From assembly GCA_963971285.1 (NCBI GenBank), contig OZ020245.1, forward strand, positions 25,434,983-25,498,982: 64,000 nt of DNA. The letters run 5' to 3'. Position 1 is the first letter of the stretch. Every line of letters starts with the position of its first letter. Position numbers and translations under genes: made by a program. Positions 1 through 12,800 of this stretch are shown piece after piece. The DNA is from Astropecten irregularis. Its lineage: Eukaryota > Echinodermata > Asteroidea > Paxillosida > Astropectinidae. The notes below the pieces were generated by a model. The model was not told the DNA's origin. It saw nothing but the letters and a program-made list of their open reading frames with translations, and made no database searches.

Positions 1-1260
1 AAATGATAATGGCCTCCAAGAGTGCTTTCAATCGGCGTACAGAGAGATGCACAGCGTCGAAACGGCCCTCCTACGAGTTCAAAGTGACATTCTCAAAGCA
101 ATGGACAACGGGAAGGTCGTCGGTCTCATCATGCTGGATCTGAGCGGAGCGTTTGACACTGTCGACCACAACACCCTGCTGAACAGATTACATCACATTG
201 GCATCGGTGGAAGCGCTCTCCAGTGGCTCAGATTGTACCTCTCTGTCAGATCCCAGGCTGTATGTATACGCAATGCTACCTCAAAAGCAATTAATTTGAA
301 CTTTTCTGTTCCCCGGGGGTCAGTCCTTGGCCCTCAGTTGTTCAACATTTACACTCTTCCACTTCATGAGATCATCAAGAAACACCATTTAGAGTACCAC
401 ATGTCAGCATGTACGCAGATGATACACAGTTGTATTTCTCGTGCCCTCCTGTACACGCTGAAATCGACAAGTGGATCGATCGAACTGAAGCTTGCATCAA
501 CGACATCAGAAGGTGGATGAAAGAGAGCTACCTGAAATTGAACGACAACAAAACCGAGTTTCTCCTGTTGGGATCAAGGCAGCAACTCGCAAAGGTCAAA
601 GTCGACCGTGTGAATGTCGGCACTTCATCTGTCTCCTCAGTCGAAAAGGTCAGAGATCTCGGAGTTATCTTCGATTCCAATATGACGCTGGAATCCCACG
701 TGTTCAGCTGCGTGAAGCGTGCATACCACAGCCTTCGTAATCTCCGCTCCATTCGGAAGTTTCTCACACAGAAGGCTGCAGAGCAGCTCATACATGCATA
801 TGTTACATCACGGATTGACTGTTGCAATGCCTTACTTTACGGTCTCCCCAATTGCCAGCTCCAAAAGATACAACGCGTCCAAAATGCTGCTGCCCGTCTG
901 GTAACTAACACACGGAAATTCTCTCACATCACCCCAATCCTGGAGCGTCTTCATTGGCTGCCTGTTGAACATCGTATAACCTACAAAATTCTTCTCATCA
1001 CCTTTCGGGCACTTATATCATCCTCCCCACATTACATCAACTCCCTAATCCCAGTCTATAAACCATCTCGATCAGGTCTTCGATCATCAAGCGACTTTAA
1101 TCTGGTTGTCCCAAAAACAAAAAGATCATGGGGCGACAGAACATTTGCAGCAGGAGCTCCCCGCCTATGGAATAGACTTCCAAAACATATCCGAACATCA
1201 ACGACCCTCAAAGAATTCAAGAACAAACTGAAAACACACCTGATGAGAATTGCATTCTAG
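1..1260 (+). mobile_element. Broken CR1-group LINE, 3' half (reverse transcriptase and C-terminal region)
   Basis: The 3' part of a non-LTR retrotransposon ORF2, cut by the window start. Visible RT landmarks in order are AFDTVDHNTLL (palm), a PRGSVLGPQLFNIY block in place of the usual PQGSVLGP, and YADDTQLY (catalytic). They are followed by the C-terminal part with DLGVIFDSNM, RVQNAAARLV, LHWLPVEHRI and the typical ending LKTHLMRIAF before a stop at 1258-1260. The RT palm and the YADD motif lie in different frames. An 8-bp insertion (TCAGCATG) near 400-408, just before the YADD codons, explains this, so the copy is dead. After the stop comes an AT-rich tail with ATT repeats to about 1420. The block order and the ending fit the CR1/L2/Rex1 group; the exact clade is not resolved. 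It probably lies in an intron of the TMX1-like gene, whose last exons follow. Confidence 0.9.
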
Positions 1261-1796
1261 ATTTATTGTATTTTCTTTTGTTACTGTATTATTATTATTA
1301 TTATTAATCATAGTTTGTGGTAGAATTTTTTTTGGGGGGAAGGGGAAACATAGTTGAATTTATCATTTTTATTTTGAATGCGCGTTGAAATAAATTCCTG
1401 TCTTTACCTTTTTTTTTAGAATGACTGTTGTCTCACTCATATTCCAGTTGTCCATGAAAGTCAGAGTAAGTATATAGACCATATATATGATTACCGGTAC
1501 TGATTACACATTTTTGCATGAAATTGTCTTTTATCCAACGTTTTGGCCCCTGAAATAGATGAAGTGTCCATTTGCTGACTTGTATTATTCAGAGTAAAAT
1601 GCCTGAAGCTAGATAAAAGATCACTGTTATGGAGGTGACAACATCATAACCAACCACACTCAGGTTGGACTTGAATAGTAGCTGGTGGTCAATAATTCAT
1701 CACTGGATTCATATGACTCCTTCTTTGTACTCTTACCATTCCAAATCCACCAAAATCTATTACCAGTATGATCGTAGGATTTGGAAGGAATCAGAG
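1261..1796. other. Non-coding spacer (LINE tail, presumed TMX1 intron)
   Basis: AT-rich sequence with an ATT run near 1290-1310 and T and G runs near 1328-1345, probably the LINE 3' UTR. I see no exon with good splice sites here. Confidence 0.5.
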
Positions 1797-1933
1797 GTAG
1801 ATTTCACTAAACTCATCATAACTTACTATCAGTCGTAGGACTTGTGATGCATAGCAGCCATACGTTGGATGCAATGGGTTATCCTTTGTATCTCGAGTTA
1901 TGGTCGATTGTATCGCTTCGTGAAATCAACCCC
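1797..1933. repeat. Palindromic MITE family P, copy 1
   Basis: About 137 bp, from GATTTCACTAAACTC to CTTCGTGAAATCAACCCC. The ends are imperfect inverted repeats of GGGGTCGATTTCACAAAGC. The interior contains ACTATCAGTCGTAGGACT and a CTCGAGTTA stretch shared with copies at 7376, 51119 and 62981. No coding capacity. It is a small non-autonomous DNA transposon; the superfamily is not determined. Confidence 0.7.
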
Positions 1934-2372
1934 AGGTCACTTATCTTCAAGGTACAGGGACTTGACGATTCATTTCCAGATTATGAAGCTGTTCGATTGT
2001 TCTGTCAGATGGCCGTTTGCAAAGATGACAAGTGGATGAGGGTTAAAGTTTGACACACTGTTTTGACCATAGGAACATGAAAAGCTAAATAGAGTGTAAT
2101 CTACCTCCACACAGATCCTTTTATTCACCTGTCATCAGTCGTTCAAGTTATCGAAATTCATTCAGGGCACAACGGTTGCCCATGGCATGTTTGGAGGTGT
2201 GCCAAAAGTGCAACTGTCTCCTGTTATTAAACATTTGGCAAATTTTCAATTGGGCTTGCCTTTGCTTTGTACCTGATGAAATATTTCTCCATAATACTCA
2301 TTGACACATGTTACTTGCATATCATCAGTGCAGTTTATTGATGCATTTTCAATAATTGATTCTCCTTGGCAG

Positions 2373-2991
2373 ACCTTTCATTTGATTATGACAACTGAGT
2401 ATGGTTTCCCCGCCTGGAGTGTGTATGGATTCTTTGCTGTATGTACAGTGCTCATGGGTCTTATGCTGGGAATGGTATGTACATTGTTTCAATATAACAA
2501 ATCGTATTGTATGTGGGTTGATTATCATTTTGTTCATAACATGCATGTTTAAAACTTGAGACCTTTAGTTTTTCCAGAACCACTTCAGATTGTTTATCCT
2601 CATCACTTAACTCTCAAGATGTCAATCAAATGCAGAGTTTGTAAAGAAAATATTGGAGCTGAATTAGGCACGTAGGACATGTCATACAAACAATCTGCCA
2701 AATATAACTTCCTAACTTCCTACCTCCCCTGTTACCCCCTCTCAGGTTTTGGTCTTTATCACTGATTGTGTGTGTCCCACCCGTCATCCCACGAGGCCCC
2801 TGCCACCACCCAGCCCCGCCCCTGAGGAGGGACAGGAGGAACCCGTTGACACTAAGAAAGACGAGGTAGAACAGGATGAGACCCAGGATGCAGCAGCTGC
2901 ATCCGCTGAGAGCGAGGCCACCGAGGAGACAGGAGACACCTCCCTCAGGAAAAGAAAGACGGACACAAAACCCAGCGAGGACGAAAACTGA
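2373..2991 (+). CDS. TMX1: TMX1-like thioredoxin-related transmembrane protein, last two exons
   Basis: Two exons, 2373-2474 and 2746-2991, joined in phase 0. Acceptors are TTGGCAG and CCCCCTCTCAG; the first exon's donor is ATG then GTATGT. The first exon carries the single membrane segment (about VYGFFAVCTVLMGLMLGM). The second starts VLVFITDCVCPTR, matching the VADCLCPSKR junction after the membrane segment of vertebrate TMX1, and continues into a very acidic cytosolic tail ending KPSEDEN. TMX1 is an ER membrane oxidoreductase acting on membrane-bound clients. The thioredoxin domain with its CxxC site must lie before the window. No upstream exon is visible between 1 and 2372. TMX4 is less likely from the DCVCP motif. 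Confidence 0.8.
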
Positions 2992-4518
2992 GACAGTCAG
3001 TACAGGCGCCCCTTTCAAGGATTGGATCCTACGTGGAATTGTGTGGAATGAAATGCGAAGTTGCAACAACTCTTTATTTTGTATGAAATACAATGCCTTC
3101 CAGACGCAGCTGTAACGACTGTCATTTGTGTGAAGTTTTGATGTATAAAATTGACAGCAAGCATCTCTGAGTGACCGCAAAACTGATGTTATACCTTCCT
3201 CCTCTGATTACTATGAATGAATGCATTTTGTTATTAAGTTACTAATTCTGCAAATTTGTTTTTCTAGCCAATTGAAGTGATGAAACCTTCAGAGTGGAGT
3301 AGTCCCCCAGAATGCTGATATATGATTTGCTTAGCCAGCAGGTTGGAACCTTTCCATGCTGACTGCCCCAAAGTCTTCATGCTCAAACTTTCCAGAGTTC
3401 ATAGTGTGTTTGAATTTTGCAGGAAGAGAGCAGATGGCTTGACTTGTGGAAACCTGATCTTTTGTTGCAAGCTTGACTCTTCTGCCGCATCCCGCAATGT
3501 CTGGCTTGACTATTTGGGGACTCTATCAAATTCCGTGCTGTTCACCTTGATTGCCGTAATATTAAGCCATTCATTATCATCATTAAGACTGAGAGACTGC
3601 ATAAAATAGGTCACAGGTCATATTTTTTATTAAATTTTCTTCATTTGCACTCGTTTTGCTGTGAATACAAAATTACAAACCCGTTTCCTTTTTTTTAAAT
3701 AGTTTTGGTAGTGGTATTTTTGTAGTATTGGTGCAGCATGCAGTGCAATATTTGGGTTTAAATTTCTAGTATTTTCACGTATGGGAAGATTTTTTGGATT
3801 CTGCATTCCAGGAGCACCATAGGTCACCATATAAGCCTGTTCCTTCGTGAGGATACAGTCATGAGTGACTTTAAGAAACAGCGTGTCAGCTAGCTTCTAA
3901 AGAAGTGAGTTCTGAACGAAACCAAAGGTACTAGCCATGAACTCAAAGTCATGATGTCTTGGAAGGTGATGGCAAAAGGGTTATGAATTTGTATTAGCTA
4001 TCCCTTTGATGCAAAAGGTACAATTTAAGATTTTTTTCTTTGAATATAAGATAACATTTTTAATATCAAATTGAAGCTTTTTATTTCCTCATTTTGTTGA
4101 TCGGGGGAAATTTATGCATTGTTAAAAACGTTTCTAATAATAGACTTTCTATATATAAAAAAAAAATATAAATTGAAATTAATACACGCAAGATCTGCAC
4201 TGTGCCTGAGCTTTTTTAAGTGTGTAAAAAGGACATCATGCGTTTTTGGATTTAAGAACTATTCACTATCCTGTAACTTTAAGTCGACGTCAAACAGCAA
4301 GCATGTGCAGCAACATCAAAGTGCCAAGATTTAATTCGATACAGTTAGATATCTAATCTATGTGTTGATAACATTACAATGAGACCATTCTCTGTAGGTC
4401 GCTTCCAAATAATCAACTTGACTAGTTCAACCACGGCCACTGATCTATACCACGGACCGACTAGACAGGGTTTAGGCCAATAGTCTTGAATGATTGCCTT
4501 TTTACCAATCCTCAGTTT
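2992..4518 (+). other. 3' UTR of the TMX1-like gene and spacer
   Basis: No further exons are seen after the stop at 2991. An AATAAA at about 4857-4862 and another near 6238 are possible polyadenylation signals, but neither can be assigned. Confidence 0.35.
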
Positions 4519-4735
4519 TTTGTCTCCCGATTCGGCTCTATGGGGGTTTACGCAACTCGGTCTCAGGCTCCAGCTCTGACATCTATTTCATTGAGCTTCA
4601 TCTATGTTATCCTTTTCAAACTAGAGAATCTACTTCCGAACTGCAGCCAAAAGCGTCTATTTTGATACCCGTTATTTCAGAATGGAATCACGAAATGGAG
4701 CCGGAGGCTGAGACGGAGCCTGAGTTTCCGTTTCG
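4519..4735. repeat. MITE family G (GGCTCCGGCTC ends), diverged copy
   Basis: Both ends carry inverted CTCAGGCTCCAGCTC / GGAGCCGGAGGCTGAG motifs around a core with AGAATCTACTTCC and TTTTGATACCCGTTATTT. The same core and ends occur at 46242-46476 in better shape. No coding capacity. Confidence 0.6.
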
Positions 4736-5550
4736 TAAATGCCCTATGTCTCACTTCACTGATGATTTTTTAGACACAGGTGTCAAATTCACAAAGTGCA
4801 GGCTTTGAATGCGGTTTCGAAGTAGGTAGAACCCAAGTTTCAACTTTCAACATGAAAATAAAGCTATAACTTCAACGAAAACCGCAAGCCCGGTATTTTC
4901 ATTTTTTAGTGGATGAGTGATAAAGCCCGAATGGAGGGGTTCATTAAGAGCAGTATTCTCGATTGTACTTGCTCTTGTGTAAAGGCTGCCTTAGCTGGGG
5001 GCCATAGCATATACTGACTATATACACGGTACACAGAAGACTGGACATAATCACAGAATGGACAAAAATGATATGCGCGAAATTTTAATGAATTGTATAC
5101 TTGGTTATTTCATGTATAGTTTCATTTACAGTGTTTTGTTATTTGCAGGTTAGAGACGTGTTACTCCGTAATGTCTTGAAAATGAATCAAAAATGATAAT
5201 TTATTAAGTTAATTATGAGTAAATATCATTGGGGATTCTATCAATGTTGGGAATATTGTTAATTTTGTTTCAGACACATTTTGATCACGATTCATATTTT
5301 TTCCCTTCGTTATTTAACAGTGATGTAAAACCATTTAAAAGTTTCTTTTTTCATTCTTCTCAACCTTTTTTTTTTTACAGTATTTGCACTAGTATGCTTT
5401 TTCTAATCTCAAAAGGTTTTATACAAAGTTTATACATGTAGGTTTAATAGGGATGGGAAATTATGTTACAATTTATATCTCCTTGATTGCAATGATTCTT
5501 TGTTTGTAATGGGTTAAGGGAAATAATCTTTGTTTGAATGTTTGCTTTGA

Positions 5551-6129
5551 GGGGCCACTCAAAATTTTTAATGTTTTTGAATTTCGAATTTTTTTTTTCG
5601 AAATAGAGGGTGGGTGGGTCAAGGAAATAAATTGAAGTAAATTGTTAATCGAAATTAACTTTTTGTATTAACATTCAGAATTTTTAATTGATGGCTTGCC
5701 TGAGAAAATACATGTATCCATCGCGCGCGCCGCACCAGCGTTCCAAAAGTGCAATATTTTTCAACTTTGTTTCCATATACAGACTGTGCGATACATTATT
5801 GTGCACATTGTGTGAAACATCATGGAAGGAGGTGGTTTTTACTCGTAGACTTGGAAGCCAAGCGCTTGCAGCCGTGACCAATATGCCACGTAAATGTAGC
5901 AGGGTACTAGGCGTATTTAGCCTAACGAAACACATTGAACACCAGTTGCTAATAACGTGAAATATTCATCATTTTTAATCAAAGACATTTGAATTTATAT
6001 CAAATGTACAATGTACTTGATGAAAAATCAGGGTTTTTTTTAATCGAAATTGGGGGTAGGTGGGTGTGTCAAAACAATTTGGAAAAAAAAAATCGAAATT
6101 CAAAAACATTGAAAATTTTGAGTGGCCCC
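5551..6129. mobile_element. Non-autonomous TIR element, 579 bp
   Basis: Begins GGGGCCACTCAAAATTTT and ends in its inverse, AAAATTTTGAGTGGCCCC. The inverted repeat runs for about 45 bp with few mismatches and continues into a GGGTGGGTG / CACCCACCTACC block. The interior has short ORFs only. No clear target duplication is visible (flanks TTTGA and TTACA). Confidence 0.75.
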
Positions 6130-7375
6130 TTACAATGTTAATTAAGGTGCATTTTCCACAGCTTTCCCTCTAATTAGTTATCTTTATTTCAGTGAGAATC
6201 TGCCAATGCCCATGTGATCGATTCGTCACACACAGTCGCAATAAAGACACAACATTTTGACGAACTCGAGAATCATTTGTGTCATTTATAATAGACTCTC
6301 CGTACACACCCCTTCCCAATATCGAAAGGAGTTTGGATATGGGTTGGGTGCCCTACTGTATACTATTAAATGTAATATTATACTTTTTGTTTCTTTTTTC
6401 TTTTTTTTGTGAAAGAAATACATACCCGTGAGCAAATGATTACATCAAGAAAGATACAGTACCAGTCATCTGTGAAATTTCTAGACCCACACGGTGCTCA
6501 CGTTTGGGGAAAACGTCCACATTATTTGTTCAAATCTTGTCACTGTTATTTTTCATCTTTTCAAAAAGGTTGTTTTTGGTCATCGGTTTTACTCTGTTCT
6601 GGATAAATGCAATACTAAGGTCAGGCAGAAAAATTATAATGGTATGTTTCTACCATCACCATCTATATACTGTGTTTATCCTCTGTTTCGGTTTGCTACC
6701 AAAGTATGATACTATACCTTTAAGGTGAAAGATTGCGAATTTTGGTAACCTTTTAATCATGATATCCAATAATAATATTAATTTCAGCCACAGTACGATG
6801 GTCAGTACCCGGTGATTCTGGTGTTCTATATCGCCACTACTATTAGGCCTAATGAAAAATCCATAGAAAGATTTTATCTTTAATAATGAACTCCTCCGCC
6901 ACAAACGAAACCCAGCATGATCAAAGAGAAAGACATTTTTTTTAGAGAAAATGAAGTAAAAACAAAGCTCATTGATTTCGAGTACCAAGAAGCCAGCATT
7001 GTGAACTGTTCGAAGTGTATCCTCCCATGAAGAACTTAACCCATCGTCCAGTTGTCCATTGGCAGGAATACGTACATGTATAGGTCCCTATGCACATAAT
7101 TTGGTGTTACTAGTTTTTCCAAAAATAGAAATATGCGAGCGTTTCTTTTCCCAAACTATTGTCTAATCTCAATTATGACTTATGAATTCAGAAAAGTGCT
7201 GCGTATATTTGTCCTATTCCTTTTTATAAAGTATGGAATGTTGGAATTGTTTACTGAATCCATACATTACAGAAATTTACGGCAGCAAAGCAGATAGGGC
7301 GCAACTGTGCTTAAATTTATATACCAGTGCGCACCCGCTATACGGGCACTCATCTCTCTTCAATATGGCCCGCCC
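6130..7375. other. Spacer with a degraded copy of repeat family T
   Basis: About 6440-6725 matches family T (see 49262-49612 and 61022-61566), including GTCATCTGTGAAATTT and GCTACCAAAGTATGATACTA, and ends in ACCTTTAA. The rest shows no gene. Confidence 0.5.
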
Positions 7376-7526
7376 GGGGTCGATTTTACCAAACTCTTCG
7401 TAATTTACTATCAATCGTAGGAATGTTGATGCATTGAAGCCCAATGCGTGGGATAGGCCCCCTACGACGGGTTATCCTTCGTAACTCGAGTTACGATCGA
7501 TCGCAAGGCTTTGTGAAATCCACCCC
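7376..7526. repeat. Palindromic MITE family P, copy 2
   Basis: Best-preserved ends of the family: GGGGTCGATTTTACCAAAC at the left and GGCTTTGTGAAATCCACCCC at the right, imperfect inverses. The core includes ACTATCAATCGTAGGA and GTAACTCGAGTTAC. Confidence 0.75.
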
Positions 7527-7669
7527 TGGGTTCGGTCCAAGCTTGGGTCATAATAATGAGTAAGCTATGCGTCAGTGGCTCTTGCTTTATACGAAATACT
7601 TAATCGGTAGATATTTAGCAAATTTATTAATATACACTGTAAAAATGGACTGCACATCATGCACCTGTG

Positions 7670-8300
7670 CACTAGCACGTATTTGTCCCAAAATCATGAA
7701 CACATGAGGGTTCTGAATACATACACTTGAGGCAGTTGAGGTGCTAGTGGGAAGCCCACTAGCACATAAAATCCACTAGCACGTCTTTGTCCCAAAATCA
7801 TGAACACATGAGGTGCGCTTACACCTCAGGTACATGAGGTGTTTGTAAAATATGATTATGTGACTTACACATGGACTGCATGTATGCTTTCACTTCAGCT
7901 GAGTATGTGCTTACACTTGAGACGTTTATGGGAAGTTCACTAGCACATGAAAAACCACTAGCACATAAAATCCACTAGCACGTCTTTGTCCCAAAATCAT
8001 GAACACATGAGGTGCGCTTACACCTCAGGTACATGAGGTGTTTGTAAAATATGATGATGTGACTTGCACATGGACTGCATGTATGCTTTCACTTCAGCTG
8101 AGCATGTGCTTACACTTGAGGCGTTTATGGGAAGTTCACTAGCACATGAAAAACCACTAGCACATAAAATCCACTAGCACGTCTTTGTCCCAAAATCATG
8201 AACACATGAGGTGCGCTTATACACCTCAGGTACATGATGACTTGTCATGGATGCTTTCCTTTCAGCTGAATATGTGCATGTACATCAGGTGTATAACACT
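7670..8300. repeat. Left subterminal tandem repeat, about 199-bp period
   Basis: The block CCACTAGCACGTCTTTGTCC starts at 7773, 7972 and 8171, with a variant at about 7671. Each unit has AACACATGAGGTG, CTCAGGTACATGAGG and CACTAGCACATG motifs. Confidence 0.85.
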
Positions 8301-9730
8301 GGTATCCGAGGCATTATGGTTTAAACTGCTGGACTAACACCTCAGCTGCTGAAGTGGAAAATCACCAGTGCTGGCGCCTAGTATGTGATATTGTACACAT
8401 GAACAATAGCACATGGGCCAACTATGAACACATGAGGTTGTTTTTGCAATCAACAGATAAATTGCTTGCATGCAAAAGATCTTGTTTCCAAATTTCCTGG
8501 CCTGCTTTTTGCCTCTTACACTTGTACATCTGTTACATAATGCCTCGGATACCTCGGCTGCTTGCTCTGGAGAAAAGGTAACAGAAAAAAACAATAATGT
8601 AGAATTATTCTGTCTGAAATTATTTCTATTCTCTCATCTTTAATCATGAATTTGTAAACATCAAAATATAATCTTTTGAATTACAATGGCAAGAACTGAA
8701 AATTACTCAGCAAAATACTGAAGCAACAAGACCATCTTGCATGTATAATGAATCACTTTTTAAAATTCAATTTCAAAAAGAAAACATTTAAACTCAAGTT
8801 TGTTTGTGTCAATTTTGCCTTAAACCTGTTTGAAGTCTAAATCATGTATCTTAATTTTGATATAATTCAAAGTTTGAATCTGACCCTTCTTTTGTCATGA
8901 CCACAAACTCTGGAAATAAGTATGGCCGTATGCTGGTATGCTTTCCTTTTGGGGCGTAAACCGTGATACTGCTATACATCATCAATGCAGTTTATATGAG
9001 AATGATGAACATTTAAGAATGAGATATAATATTCGAATCAAAAGCCTGCTCATTATTAGGACATCCTATTTACCTCAAACTGATCTAACGTTTTCATAAA
9101 ACTGTCATGAAGTAATCATTCCTATGCAGTGACGATGACAAACCTCAGCAATGATAATTACCTTGACTCTTGAGTAAGAACAGAGATTATTAAAAATATA
9201 AAATACTAATCAAAATATTTCACCTTAAACATGATAATACAAATGTAATATGTTCTTAAACAGTGAATCCAAGTTGAATTCTAAGCAACTTAAAACAAAA
9301 AATAATGGGTGACCCGATTTTTTTTTTATTGCAAATAACAGCTGAATGCTTGAATTCAAAATCCCCCCTCCCAATTGTAATCTTTTAATTTACTCCATTT
9401 TAAAACTTCAAAAAACAAAAACAAGTACAGTTTTCTGAGGATATAGGTTATTGGATAATGGTGCTTAGTATATAAATTTAAACCTTGTCAATGCCGGTTT
9501 TGGTTGCCACCGTTTTGATGGATTTGGGAAGATCCTTCAGGGATTTCCCCAAAAAGTAGGACTCCAAGAACTTCAATGTGATGTTCGAACATGGTGGATA
9601 ATTTAAGTCACTGATAAGATACACTGCCAATTAGCAATAGCAGGCAGCGCATAAAGTGAGATCATCACCTGTGATTTGACAGAGGGATCGACCGTATGCA
9701 GTTACATGGGCACAGGTTGGCTGATCTACA

Positions 9731-10910
9731 TCATCCATGGACCATGATGAATATCATGTTTGGAGCAGTTGATTTTGAGACCACCTCCTGAAGAGCTTCT
9801 GTTCGTGATGATTCTTGTACCTGAGAAACATTGAAAAGACATGCTATATTCAACATTTGAAGCAAAAGAAATGGTCTTTATATATGGCTAATGCAAGAAA
9901 AGTCAACAGGCAGTGAATTTCCTCAGCACCATGACAACCCAATAAAAGACCTTATGGGTTTGACATCACTGAGGTCATATCACACTGAACTAAACTTAGC
10001 AATGCAACAGGTTTGCCACTGTCATGGTTTACATTAGTTGAGTTTTGATCTCTAATACCTTCAGTCAAAATACCTGATGTTCTTACCTCAAACACTCTTA
10101 TCAGCTCCACATTCTTGTTCCTGTTATTGAGCATCTTGTCTACTTGTTGTATGACTCCAAGTTGATCATTATCCGACTGTGGAAAAGGTACACATGTTCC
10201 ATTTATATTCACAAGCTCAATAAACACCACTGCAATTACATGATGCTTCCTGCCTTTAATCTATTAGGAATACTAACAGAGTCGAGTTGAAAACCAGTGT
10301 TAGGCCTAGGCCATAATTATGCTTAGCATGCTAAGTCAGTAAGTAGGCCCTACCCCCTAACCAACAAACAAGCAACAGTGAATTGTAGGCCTAGGCCAAA
10401 TATAGCCTGGATGGACTATAGGCCTAAGTAAACTACTGTAACGTGTGTAGGCTTGTCATAATCAGTTAACAGCATTGGTATCGAGCTGACATGTAGGTAG
10501 GCCTACGTATCGTGTGACGCTAAAGCCTGTGTAGGCATTGTTATACGGGTGTACAGTACATGCATACTGTACACCGTACGTACACAGCCATGTACATGTA
10601 CATACATGTAGTACATTGTAAGCCTATTGATTGTAGTGCATACATTGTATAAGTTCAATGCCAACATGCATAATGCAGGCTCGGTATGGTTGGCTGTATG
10701 CCTAACGTTACATGAAAATCACCACACGGAACACAACACAACACAATCTCATAAGTAAATGAGATTACTGACAAAATTACTCGAATATCAAAATTGACTG
10801 TAGGCCTACTTACCTTTGAATTTCAGAGCAATCTCCTCATCGATCCCGTTTTCACGGATAAATTTCGAAAGATCTTCACATGAACAATTACTGAGTGTTG
10901 AGGACGCCAT
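9731..10910 (-). CDS. Small three-exon gene, unrecognised (109 aa)
   Basis: Exons 10814-10910, 10087-10229 and 9731-9820 have consensus GT-AG borders (AAAG/GTAAGT, GAG/GTAAGA, TTGCAG, TTTCTCAG) and lengths of 97, 143 and 90 nt that keep one frame to a TGA. The product is 109 aa. It starts MASSTLSNCSCEDLSKFIRE, and the segment to KFK resembles the first helices of SAM-like domains (DLSKFIRENGIDEE), but the rest of a SAM domain is absent. The second exon gives VVFIELVNINGTCVPFPQSD, which I do not recognise. A further coding-like stretch (FLESYFLGKSLKDLPKSIK) lies downstream at about 9485-9640 behind a possible acceptor and may be an alternative last exon. The gene sits between the two subterminal repeat arrays, so it may be transposon cargo, an accessory element gene or an enclosed host gene. 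Confidence 0.55.
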
Positions 10911-11289
10911 GCTAACAAGACACAGACATCACGTGATTACGCTATACGTCAAAACTCATCCGCTCAAAATAGTCCTGTGTAACTTCAAAATTGATGTTTA
11001 TTACCGACAAATTTTGTAAAGGAAAAAAGACAGATAATTCAATTAGATTTTTGTATGCCAACAGTCGTGCATATTTGTATCTTGTACTAATTTACACTTT
11101 GACATAAAGTAAAAACTTAAAACGGTATTAAAGATCCTTCCGCCTGTAAAAATTCCCCTGAATGGAAGCGCGCACGTACGGCACTACTTTCGGCGGGAAA
11201 TACTGCCTCGTGTGCATGAACCCATGCACATGGAATCGAAGTACAGTATAGGGGGCCTATTCGTCAGTACATCCTATATTGCACAACAT

Positions 11290-12800
11290 GTAAGGGTTCA
11301 ATTTGTTCATTTGTACATCTTGCATTGCACCTCATGTGCATCACGTGACGGTAAAGTTTGTTTGATTGTACCTCAAGTACATGAGGTATTTCTAAATACA
11401 TCTTGCATTGCACCTCATGTGCATCACGTGACGGTTCAGTTTGTTTGATTGTACCTCAAGTACATGAGGTATTTCTAAATACATCTTGCATTGCACCTCA
11501 TGTGCATCACGTGACGGTAAAGTTTGTTTGATTGTACCTCAAGTACATGAGGTATTTCTAAATACATCTTGCATTGCACCTCATGTGCATCACGTGACGG
11601 TAAAGTTTGTTTGATTGTACCTCAAGTACATGAGGTATTTCTAAATACATCTTGCATTGCACCTCATGTGCATCACGTGACGGTAAAGTTGGTTTGATTG
11701 TACCTCAAGTACATGAGGTATTTCTAAATACATCTTGCATTGCACCTCATGTGCATCACGTGACGGTAAAGTTTGTTTGATTGTACCTCAAGTACATGAG
11801 GTATTTCTAAATACATCTTGCATTGCACCTCATGTGCATCACGTGACGGTAAAGTTGGTTTGATTGTACCTCAAGTACATGAGGTATTTCTAAATACATC
11901 TTGCATTGCACCTCATGTGCATCACGTGACGGTAAAGTTTGTTTGATTGTACCTCAAGTACATGAGGTATTTCTAAATACATCTTGCATTGCACCTCATG
12001 TGCATCACGTGACGGTTCAGTTTGTTTGATTGTACCTCAAGTACATGAGGTATTTCTAAATACATCTTGCATTGCACCTCATGTGCATCACGTGACGGTT
12101 CAGTTTGTTTGATTGTACCTCAAGTACATGAGGTATTTCTAAATACATCTTGCATTGCACCTCATGTGCATCACGTGACGGTAAAGTTTGTTTGTTTGTA
12201 CCTCAAGTACATGAGGTATTTCTAAATACATCTTGCATTGCACCTCATGTGCATCACGTGACGGTAAAGTTGGTTTGATTGTACCTCAAGTACATGAGGT
12301 ATTTCTAAATACATCTTGCATTGCACCTCATGTGCATCACGTGACGGTAAAGTTTGTTTGATTGTACCTCAAGTACATGAGGTATTTCTAAATACATCTT
12401 GCATTGCACCTCATGTGCATCACGTGACGGTTCAGTTTGTTTGATTGTACCTCAAGTACATGAGGTATTTCTAAATACATCTTGCATTGCACCTCATGTG
12501 CATCACGTGACGGTTCAGTTTGTTTGATTGTACCTCAAGTACATGAGGTATTTCTAAATACATCTTGCATTGCACCTCATGTGCATCACGTGACGGTTCA
12601 GTTTGTTTGATTGTACCTCAAGTACATGAGGTATTTCTAAATACATCTTGCATTGCACCTCATGTGCATCACGTGACGGTAAAGTTTGTTTGATTGTACC
12701 TCAAGTACATGAGGTATTTTTAAATACATCTTGCATTGCACCTCATGTGCATCACGTGACGGTAAAGTTTGTTTGATTGTACCTCAAGCACATGAGGTGT
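11290..12800. repeat. 83-bp tandem array, about 18 units
   Basis: The marker TCACGTGACGG recurs every 83 bp from about 11341 to 12752. Each unit has the near-palindrome ACCTCAAGTACATGAGGT, the motif GCACCTCATGTGCA and a canonical E-box CACGTG. Units differ after CACGTGACGG as TAAAGTTTG, TAAAGTTGG or TTCAGTTTG types. Units 7-11 and 12-16 share the order of the first four types, which suggests a five-unit higher-order repeat of 415 bp. Diverged units continue to about 13040. Confidence 0.92.

Noticed and set aside
8334-8594. Minus-strand ORF of 86 codons near the left subterminal repeats
   Set aside because: It begins outside any splice context and runs into the repeat unit. No recognisable domain.
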